A stretch of 10,107 bases of DNA from EsbW-18 sp964634615 (GTDB taxonomy: Bacteria; Patescibacteriota; Minisyncoccia; Phycocordibacterales; EsbW-18): the NCBI GenBank assembly GCA_964634615.1, contig CAZWLQ010000023.1:1-10107 (forward strand), given 5' to 3'. The notes under the pieces are model-generated. The model did no database searches. It was not told the DNA's origin and worked only from the letters and a program-made list of their open reading frames with translations. The position numbers and the translations under genes are program-made. Within the stretch, counting starts at the first letter, position 1. Every line of letters starts with the position of its first letter. Shown one piece after another: positions 6,526-10,107 of this stretch.

Positions 6526-6924
6526 TTGACACCAAAGAACATTCTTGTGGTTGGTTCGGTTGCAAACCTTGAGGAGGTTCGGTGCGAGATTCCCGGCTGT
6601 TTCGTTGGAGACGAAATCAGCCAGGTTTGTCTCGATCAAATGGAAGGTGGGGCAATCGAGAGAATCTGTCATGCCAGTCGACAGACCGCGGCGATGATCA
6701 TCTTTCCGTTTGTTGGACCCATGCCAAGCATGAGTGGACCCGAAGAACTTGTCGTCAAGATTCGATCGTCGGCGAGACCCGTCTTCATTGTCGTCGCTGC
6801 CACCGGACTTTCGGACGGTGCGCACAGACGCTACGCTCGGAACCTTCTCGGCCTGGGCGTGAATGGGGTGGAGAAAACCCCGCGAGCGGCCCTTCTCAGA
6901 GTCAGCGAGCTCGTTCGTCTCTGA
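6526..6924 (+). CDS. Degenerate response-regulator-receiver-like protein
   Basis: 132 residues, TTG start, excellent SD. The order of elements resembles a CheY-like receiver: a first strand ILVVGS, a third strand MIIFPF followed by PMPSMSGPEEL (compare the MPxMSGxExL loop of receivers), a fourth strand PVFIVVAATG, and GVNGVEKTP, where receivers have the conserved Lys before Pro. The acidic pair after strand 1 is replaced by G-S, and no Asp stands at the phosphoacceptor position of strand 3. If it is a receiver it cannot be phosphorylated in the usual way and would be a pseudo-receiver with no output domain. The assignment rests on pattern only; another Rossmann-like fold is possible. It is monocistronic, with its own terminator. 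Confidence 0.72.
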   Translation: MTPKNILVVGSVANLEEVRCEIPGCFVGDEISQVCLDQMEGGAIERICHASRQTAAMIIFPFVGPMPSMSGPEELVVKIRSSARPVFIVVAATGLSDGAHRRYARNLLGLGVNGVEKTPRAALLRVSELVRL

Positions 6925-6932
6925 AGCGCGAA

Positions 6933-6972
6933 AGCGCCCCGCACAATTGCGGGGCGCTGCTTTATTTTATTT
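6933..6972 (+). terminator. Intrinsic terminator of the receiver-like gene
   Basis: An 11-bp perfect stem (6933-6943 with 6948-6958), loop CAAT, is followed by TGCTTTATTTTATTT. On the minus strand the stem is followed by TTTC, so it may also weakly end the convergent TraR/DksA-like transcript. Confidence 0.88.
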
Positions 6973-7006
6973 ATCCGCGATGATTTCTATCTGCGTCCAT
7001 CCGCGA
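6973..7006. repeat. Short ATCCGCG/ATCTGCG repeat
   Basis: Three spaced units on the plus strand: ATCCGCGA (6973-6980), ATCTGCG (6989-6995) and ATCCGCGA (6999-7006). It fills the gap between two convergent genes and resembles interspersed short repeats seen in many environmental bacterial genomes. Confidence 0.45.
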
Positions 7007-7011
7007 CATCG

Positions 7012-7371
7012 CTAGATATTCGTTCGTGCTGAAGGGTTTGCTTCAAGGCGCTCAAGTGGAATCGGTTCACCGTTATTCTCATCCAGTCCATAGGTGCCTG
7101 CTTCAATTCGTGTGAGTGCATCTTCAACATCTTTCAGTTGTGCCTCGAGCGGTGTTGCAATAGCAATATTTTCTTCAAGGTCTTCCATCGCATCAGCAAC
7201 ATCGTTTTTATCTGCACTGTCTCCTTCTCCCTCATCACTTTTTGCACTCCAGTCGCCTGCGTCGTCAGGATTCTGTCGAGCGATAGGTTCGAGGCCTTCC
7301 TCGAGGCGTGCTTTTTCGGCTAACAATGTAGCTTTAAGTTCGGCCAGTTTTTCAGGTGAAATGTGTGTCAT
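7012..7371 (-). CDS. TraR/DksA-family-like protein lacking zinc-finger cysteines
   Basis: 119 residues. DksA/TraR proteins bind the secondary channel of RNA polymerase and alter transcription initiation. The N-terminal helix (ISPEKLAELKATLLAEKARLEEGL) and the second helix (about 60-92, VADAMEDLEENIAIATPLEAQLKDVEDALTRI in two parts) fit the long coiled coil. The end GTYGLDENNGEPIPLERLEANPSA matches the family's YG.C..CG..I...RL.A.P.A, with every cysteine replaced, so no zinc can be bound there. The middle is strongly acidic (SDEGEGDSADKND). The ATG at 7371 lies 9 nt after a TATACT box and has no SD, suggesting a leaderless message. It is convergent with the receiver-like gene. Confidence 0.85.
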   Translation of the reverse strand: MTHISPEKLAELKATLLAEKARLEEGLEPIARQNPDDAGDWSAKSDEGEGDSADKNDVADAMEDLEENIAIATPLEAQLKDVEDALTRIEAGTYGLDENNGEPIPLERLEANPSARTNI

Positions 7372-7380
7372 ATGGCTATG

Positions 7381-7410
7381 AGTATATCAGAAAAAAAGGC
7401 CCAAAAACAA
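7381..7410 (-). promoter_or_regulatory. Promoter of the TraR/DksA-like gene
   Basis: Minus strand: TTGTTT (7410-7405), 18 nt, TATACT (7386-7381). The -10 ends 9 nt before the ATG, so transcription would begin within a few bases of the start codon. Confidence 0.5.
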
Positions 7411-7433
7411 AACCGTCGCGTACGGCCAAAGAC

Positions 7434-7491
7434 CATATCGTAGAGGAGAGAGATTGATGATCCGCACAGAATGCGCATCAAAAACGATATG
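7434..7491. other. Stem-loop of unknown role, with an 11-codon ORF on the plus strand
   Basis: CATATCGT (7434-7441) and ACGATATG (7484-7491) form a perfect 8-bp closing stem. Inside, TTGATG pairs with CATCAA and CGCA with TGCG around CAGAA. On the plus strand the loop contains AGAGGAG, 8 nt, ATG and a reading frame MIRTECASKTI that ends at the far arm. It could be a small RNA or simply folded spacer DNA; I recognise no family. Confidence 0.4.
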
Positions 7492-7503
7492 ACCGATAGC
7501 CGC

Positions 7504-7522
7504 ACACGACGGGCGTGTTTTT
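7504..7522 (+). terminator. Weak intrinsic terminator
   Basis: ACACG (7504-7508) and CGTGT (7514-7518) around ACGGG, followed by a short T run to 7522 on the plus strand. There is no annotated plus-strand gene in front of it, only the stem-loop at 7434-7491, which it could end if that is transcribed. Confidence 0.35.
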
Positions 7523-7553
7523 CATTCAGCACCAACATACGCTAGTGCGGTAT

Positions 7554-7610
7554 GAATCCGTTTCGCTCTTTTGAGCTCATCAGTCCGGACACACATCCGG
7601 AGACAGAGCC
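7554..7610 (-). ncRNA. Type III hammerhead self-cleaving ribozyme
   Basis: All conserved parts are present in order on the minus strand. The cleavage triplet GTC is at 7604-7602. Stem I is TCCGGA (7601-7596) with TCCGGA (7589-7584) around a TGTGTG loop. Core CTGATGA is 7583-7577. Stem II is GCTC/GAGC (7576-7573 with 7568-7565) around AAAA. Core GAAA is 7564-7561. Stem III is TCTGT (7607-7603) pairing with ACGGA (7561-7557), including one G-U and the expected A-U next to the cleavage site. Stems I and II are closed by loops and stem III is open, which defines type III. Cleavage is expected after C7602. It lies 29 nt downstream of the 7935-7639 gene on the same strand, so it would cut the 3' untranslated part of that transcript. 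Confidence 0.92.
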
Positions 7611-7638
7611 CCGTAACGTGGGGCAAGACGAACACCTA

Positions 7639-7935
7639 CTACCTCTTTCTGAACATCCTTCGAATCTGACGGTGGAGGAATCCCTCCACACGATCAGAGA
7701 CGCAAGACTTCCGAACAACAACAATGTCGCTCACAGGGTCGACCCCTCGCGGGGTCACCCTGACTCTCGCTCCAATCGGGAGCGAGGCGATTTCTTTGTC
7801 GCCACCCACAACGACGAAGTGGTCGTTGTGGTGGGCAACCCTGAGGAAGACAGCCCCACCTTCCTCAATGTTTGACACTACCGCCTCGAGTACGAGGCCG
7901 TAGTTCAACAGGACGGACAATCCGCTGGTCTTCAT
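7639..7935 (-). CDS. Small protein of unknown function, last gene before the hammerhead ribozyme
   Basis: 98 residues. AAGGAG lies 7 nt before the ATG at 7935, which fixes the start. The first two thirds alternate as beta-strands (NYGLVLEAVVSNIEEGGAVFLRV in two parts, HFVVVGGDKE, ARVRVTPRG, DIVVVRKS) and could be a small beta-barrel. The C-terminal tail (HRQIRRMFRKR) is highly basic, suggesting nucleic-acid binding, though that is inference. No family recognised. It is GC-rich like its upstream neighbours, is preceded by the two-hairpin element at 7950-8036, and is followed by a GC-rich stem (7608-7624) and the hammerhead ribozyme. A 107-codon frame on the plus strand overlaps it but has no SD. 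Confidence 0.75.
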   Translation of the reverse strand: MKTSGLSVLLNYGLVLEAVVSNIEEGGAVFLRVAHHNDHFVVVGGDKEIASLPIGARVRVTPRGVDPVSDIVVVRKSCVSDRVEGFLHRQIRRMFRKR

Positions 7936-7949
7936 CTCTCAACTCCTTC

Positions 7950-8036
7950 AGCCCACGATTCACTGCGTGCGGTATGCACGACACGATCATGGGCTCAATA
8001 GAGAGGTCAAGCGCACGAACCACCGCGCGCTTGACC
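7950..8036 (-). promoter_or_regulatory. Two-hairpin leader element, copy 1
   Basis: Minus strand, 5' to 3'. Hairpin A (8036-8005) has a 10-bp stem GGTCAAGCGC/GCGCTTGACC and a 12-nt loop GCGGTGGTTCGT. An 8-nt linker TCTCTATT follows. Hairpin B (7995-7950) is closed by AGCCCA/TGGGCT, with inner GAT/ATC and CGTGC/GCACG pairs. The SD of the 7935 gene follows B directly. Copies 2 and 3 (8950-9014, 9281-9347) share the layout. Function is unknown. Confidence 0.7.
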
Positions 8037-8041
8037 ACGTG

Positions 8042-8077
8042 GAGATTTTGAACCACAGGCAATCTCTCGGAGCCTGT
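8042..8077 (-). promoter_or_regulatory. Companion hairpin upstream of element copy 1, possible pseudoknot
   Basis: GAGATT/AATCTC (8066-8061 with 8047-8042 on the minus strand) encloses a 13-nt loop that reads GCCTGTGGTTCAA, closely like the loop of the companion hairpin at 9352-9378. ACAGGC (8077-8072) can pair with GCCTGT (8060-8055) in that loop, which would make an H-type pseudoknot. It stands 5 nt before hairpin A of copy 1. A further imperfect stem (8079-8099) lies between it and the stop codon at 8123. Confidence 0.45.
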
Positions 8078-8122
8078 TCGCAAGGTTTTTAATCCTGCGA
8101 GGTGTGTTAGCGGGCCGGGATC

Positions 8123-8932
8123 TCAGCCGTGGACCCCGAACAGCGCGTCGGTCGCTGAACGTCCCAGCGGCCGAAGGGCCGCCCAGTTGATATCCGACTG
8201 CGACGGGGTCTTGATTTGCTCGGTCCAACAGTCGCAGCCACCGCACCGGCTGACGTAAGCCGCGAGCGGTCTGGCGAACTTGTCAACAAAAACGACGGAC
8301 GAAGATTCTGACCCGCCAACGCGCGCGACCGCTTCGGCTGGCGGGTACACCGAGACGGTACCCTTGCCGAAATACACCGCCTTGGGCTTCGGCGCGTCCT
8401 TGGCGCCAAAGCACAGTCGCCGCGCCTCGACCAAGCCGAAGTGCTTGGGGCTCTCGCCCCGATACGTGGCGGCGGAGAAGCCGCGCGTCCGGAGCCTGTA
8501 CCGTCGGTACAGGTGGATCGGCATTTCGTCCGCCGGACACGGGCGGACCACCCACTCCCGGTCCAGCGGCTCGCGGTAGTAGGCGGCCGACTCCTCGTCG
8601 ACCAACCGGACTACCTGACCGACCAGGAGGCGCCTGTGTAGCCACGCCTCCAGCTCCGCCAGCGGTCCCATGATGGATTGCGTCGTGGTGCCGCCCCAAA
8701 ACCCGGGAGAGTTCCATCCTCGCGGCGGGCCGTACTCGCCCCCTGCCACCGCCTTTGCGAGTGTGTCGGTGCATTCCCTCCATTCCGGCACGCTGGCGTC
8801 GAGCGACGAGCCCAGGCCAGGCTGAAAAAACACTCTCAGTGTGGCTGGCGCGGTCTCGATCCCGACCACGCCGGCAGCGTGGTCGACGAAAATGATCTTC
8901 CGGGCGGCGGTGGTCTGCGGGGTGGTGGTCAT
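8123..8932 (-). CDS. GC-rich protein of unknown function
   Basis: 269 residues from the ATG at 8932 (MTTTPQTTAARKIIFVDHAAGVVG), chosen because GGAG lies 6 nt upstream; the longer frame to 9001 would read through the structured element. There is no signal peptide and no membrane segment. The chain is rich in Arg, Ala and Trp, with stretches such as HLYRRYRLRTRGFSAATYRG and AVYFGKGTVSVYPPAE, and a C-terminal cysteine cluster CGGCDCW (Cys 230, 233, 235) that might bind metal. I do not recognise any family. It sits in the middle of the minus-strand array, with element copy 2 directly upstream. Its GC content and Arg/Pro-rich composition differ from the helicase, YifB and peptidase genes, suggesting a foreign origin. 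Confidence 0.8.
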   Translation of the reverse strand: MTTTPQTTAARKIIFVDHAAGVVGIETAPATLRVFFQPGLGSSLDASVPEWRECTDTLAKAVAGGEYGPPRGWNSPGFWGGTTTQSIMGPLAELEAWLHRRLLVGQVVRLVDEESAAYYREPLDREWVVRPCPADEMPIHLYRRYRLRTRGFSAATYRGESPKHFGLVEARRLCFGAKDAPKPKAVYFGKGTVSVYPPAEAVARVGGSESSSVVFVDKFARPLAAYVSRCGGCDCWTEQIKTPSQSDINWAALRPLGRSATDALFGVHG

Positions 8933-8949
8933 TCTGTCTCCAATCTCAA

Positions 8950-9014
8950 TGAGCCAAGGAATGATTCCCGGGCTCAATAGAGCGGACGACCCAGTAACCA
9001 AACCGGGTCGTCCG
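8950..9014 (-). promoter_or_regulatory. Two-hairpin leader element, copy 2
   Basis: Minus strand. Hairpin A (9013-8984) has a 9-bp stem GGACGACCC/GGGTCGTCC (10 bp counting the C-G pair 9014/8983) and a 12-nt loop GGTTTGGTTACT. Linker GCTCTATT. Hairpin B (8976-8950) is TGAGCC/GGCTCA with inner GGAA/TTCC. The stem of A has a different sequence from copies 1 and 3 but pairs equally well. The stop codon of the 9244 gene (9020) is only 6 nt upstream of the stem. Confidence 0.72.
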
Positions 9015-9019
9015 AAACC

Positions 9020-9244
9020 TCACACTCCCGTCAGAGGGTTGGGACCCCTGTGTGGGAGCGTGTTGAGCTCATGGGAGCTGAGGTCGAAACCCCAGTCCAC
9101 CCACGAACCCTCGCACCCGCAGTTGCCGCCGGCGTGATCGCGCCGACAGACGAACATCACACCCACTCGAGCTCCGCGCTCGAGGACGGTGACGCGGTAC
9201 ACGTCACCGTCGGGCTTGCAGACGTAACTCTTTCCTTGTCTCAC
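9020..9244 (-). CDS. Small cysteine-containing protein of unknown function
   Basis: 74 residues from the GTG at 9244, chosen because AGGAGG lies 6 nt upstream, an almost perfect SD. An upstream TTG at 9274 would place that SD inside the coding sequence. The chain starts MRQGKSYVCKPDGDVYRVTV and looks beta-rich. Cys 9, 33, 42 and 44 with His 37 (FVCRRDH then NCGCEG) could form a metal site or disulphides. There is no signal peptide and no recognised family. It belongs to the minus-strand array: element copy 3 lies upstream, and its stop is almost joined to hairpin A of copy 2. Confidence 0.72.
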   Translation of the reverse strand: MRQGKSYVCKPDGDVYRVTVLERGARVGVMFVCRRDHAGGNCGCEGSWVDWGFDLSSHELNTLPHRGPNPLTGV

Positions 9245-9280
9245 TTTCCACCTCCTTCCTTTCTGATTTTTCAAATCCTA

Positions 9281-9347
9281 TAAGCCAGCGATTGTTTTCG
9301 CGGGCTTAATAAGACGGTCAAGCCATGGAACCAACCATAACTTGACC
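9281..9347 (-). promoter_or_regulatory. Two-hairpin leader element, copy 3
   Basis: Minus strand. Hairpin A (9347-9316) is 32 nt: a 10-bp stem GGTCAAGTTA/TGGCTTGACC with two G-U pairs, and a 12-nt loop TGGTTGGTTCCA whose ends can pair further. Linker GTCTTATT. Hairpin B (9308-9281) is TAAGCC/GGCTTA with inner GCGA/TCGC. Relative to copy 2 the closing pair G-C has become A-T in hairpin B, a compensatory change. Confidence 0.72.
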
Positions 9348-9351
9348 ACAC

Positions 9352-9378
9352 CATCACGCTTGAACCAGGTGCGTGATG
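9352..9378 (-). promoter_or_regulatory. Companion hairpin upstream of element copy 3
   Basis: Perfect 8-bp stem CATCACGC/GCGTGATG around an 11-nt loop that reads ACCTGGTTCAA on the minus strand, 4 nt before hairpin A of copy 3 and 11 nt after the stop codon of the 9390 gene. The loop matches that of the companion hairpin at 8042-8066 (CCTG.GGTTCAA). It has no T-tract, so it is not an ordinary terminator. Confidence 0.5.
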
Positions 9379-9389
9379 AAAAGAAGAGA

Positions 9390-10107
9390 TTAGCGCATAC
9401 GAAACCCACCGCGTTCGGGCCAGTCTCCGCCAATCGGCTGGGTGTCCCAGTCGATCGGTCCGACGGCGGTCGGCGTTGGGATGACGCTGTTGACGATGCC
9501 GACCGCCGTCTGGTGGTCTTCGGCTTCCCGCGCGAGCGCGTGCTCGTTGCGAGTTCGTCGCTCGCCGTTGGCGTAGCGAGTACGCCAACTCGGGGCGTCC
9601 TCGCCCCGATCCCACGCCCAGACCTCGAGGGTCCAGGCGGCGGCCTCATCACGTCGTTCGGCAGGTCGGAATCCTTCCCGCTCGCGCGCTGTGAGGCGCA
9701 CGAGGTGGGATTCGCTGTCCCAATAGATGCCGACCTTATCGGCTTCCACGTCGATCACGAACCCCCGAGGCAAGGGGACCAACCGGTCGTCGGTCCAGAG
9801 GGCGGCCATGACCGATGCTACGGCCTTGGCCACCTGACCCAAGCTCGGCCGTTCGACACGGCCGAGAAGGGCCTTCAACGTTTCGCCCACCAGATTCGGG
9901 GCGAAGGCTTCAGCGGCACCGGCCGCTTCGGCCCAGCGCTCGATCACGTGGGTCGAGCTTCCCGTAACACTGGCCTGCATCTCGAAGGGCGCCAATGTCG
10001 GCGTCCCTTCGGTGTCGAAACGCGCTTCCCAGCGCGTTTCGAACTGCACGGCAGCACCCGTGCGGGTGCTGCCGTCACTCAGAACTTGAGTCGTTTCGAT
10101 TGCACGC
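9390..10107 (-). CDS. GC-rich protein of unknown function, start probably outside the window
   Basis: The frame is open from the TAA at 9390 to the right edge, 238 codons. The sequence upstream of the GTG at 10049 (RAIETTQVLSDGSTRTGAAV) reads as protein, and that GTG has no SD, so I treat the gene as partial. Visible features are an Ala/Glu-rich helical region (HVIERWAEAAGAAEAFAP), VASVMAALWTDDRLVPLPRG, a beta-like stretch GFVIDVEADKVGIYWD and a C-terminal segment PTAVGPIDWDTQPIGGDW. There is no membrane segment and no recognised family. Two perfect 10-bp hairpins lie inside its visible 5' part (10016-10041, 10050-10073), which is unusual for coding DNA. It is the first visible gene of the minus-strand array. 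Confidence 0.7.
   Translation of the reverse strand, partial: RAIETTQVLSDGSTRTGAAVQFETRWEARFDTEGTPTLAPFEMQASVTGSSTHVIERWAEAAGAAEAFAPNLVGETLKALLGRVERPSLGQVAKAVASVMAALWTDDRLVPLPRGFVIDVEADKVGIYWDSESHLVRLTAREREGFRPAERRDEAAAWTLEVWAWDRGEDAPSWRTRYANGERRTRNEHALAREAEDHQTAVGIVNSVIPTPTAVGPIDWDTQPIGGDWPERGGFRMR
10016..10073. repeat. Two adjacent perfect 10-bp hairpins
   Basis: CGAAACGCGC/GCGCGTTTCG (10016-10025 with 10032-10041, 6-nt loop) and GGCAGCACCC/GGGTGCTGCC (10050-10059 with 10064-10073, loop GTGC) are separated by 8 nt. The 8-nt gap equals the linker of the two-hairpin elements, but the loops and linker sequence do not match them. Confidence 0.6.

Noticed and set aside
7552..7875. 107-codon plus-strand frame opposite the 7639-7935 gene
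   Set aside because: No SD, overlaps the hammerhead antisense, and the minus-strand frame has a strong SD and more protein-like sequence.
7865..8083. 72-codon minus-strand frame
   Set aside because: It reads straight through the two-hairpin element and overlaps the well-supported 7935 start; no SD.
8283..8783. 166-codon minus-strand frame
   Set aside because: Alternative frame of the 8123-8932 gene, with Gly/Arg-rich composition due to high GC and no SD.
7950..9378. Integron attC sites
   Set aside because: The spacers are two successive hairpins, lack RYYYAAC/GTTRRRY core sites at their ends, and no integrase is visible.
1..10107. CRISPR array
   Set aside because: No regularly spaced identical repeats; the repeated elements at 7.9-9.4 kb conserve structure, not sequence, and separate genes.

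Overview
The window looks like a chromosomal segment of a candidate-phyla-radiation (Patescibacteria, probably Parcubacteria-like) bacterium. The evidence is a compact gene set (UvrD/PcrA helicase, LysM-M23 endopeptidase, YifB/ComM ATPase, a cysteine-less TraR/DksA-like protein), promoters placed almost on top of start codons, and an AT-rich 'TTGGAATTTGGA'-type repeat that I associate with such genomes. This taxonomic call is inference.

Layout: 1-1302 holds the N-terminal part of a UvrD/PcrA helicase (minus, cut by the window edge). 1408-2111 holds a two-gene minus-strand operon (small secreted protein plus a basic protein, with overlapping stop and start) that ends in a good terminator. 2112-2593 is a divergent, structure-rich intergenic region. 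2594-3589 is a secreted two-LysM M23 peptidase (plus). 3826-4371 is a minus-strand membrane-anchored unknown with a near-consensus promoter and a palindrome over its -10. 4484-4711 is a small coiled-coil-like protein. 4789-6330 is YifB/ComM. 6526-6924 is a plus-strand receiver-like protein with a TTG start, strong SD and terminator. 7012-7371 is the TraR/DksA-like gene.

From about 7.5 kb to the right edge the character changes. There are four visibly GC-rich minus-strand genes of unknown function (the rightmost possibly running off the edge). The spacers in front of three of them each carry the same two-hairpin element: a first hairpin with a 9-10 bp stem and a 12-nt loop that has TGGTT at the same loop position, an 8-nt linker ending in TATT, then a second hairpin beginning RAGCC and closing GGCTY. 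Stem sequences differ between copies but pairing is kept, so structure is what is conserved. Two copies have a further hairpin just upstream with a CCTG(TG)GTTCAA loop. Downstream of the last gene of the array, on the same strand, is a complete type III hammerhead ribozyme (GUC cleavage site, CUGAUGA, GAAA). This run of unknown genes with repeated structured spacers and a self-cleaving ribozyme is the most unusual thing in the window and could be an undescribed accessory or mobile RNA-based unit.
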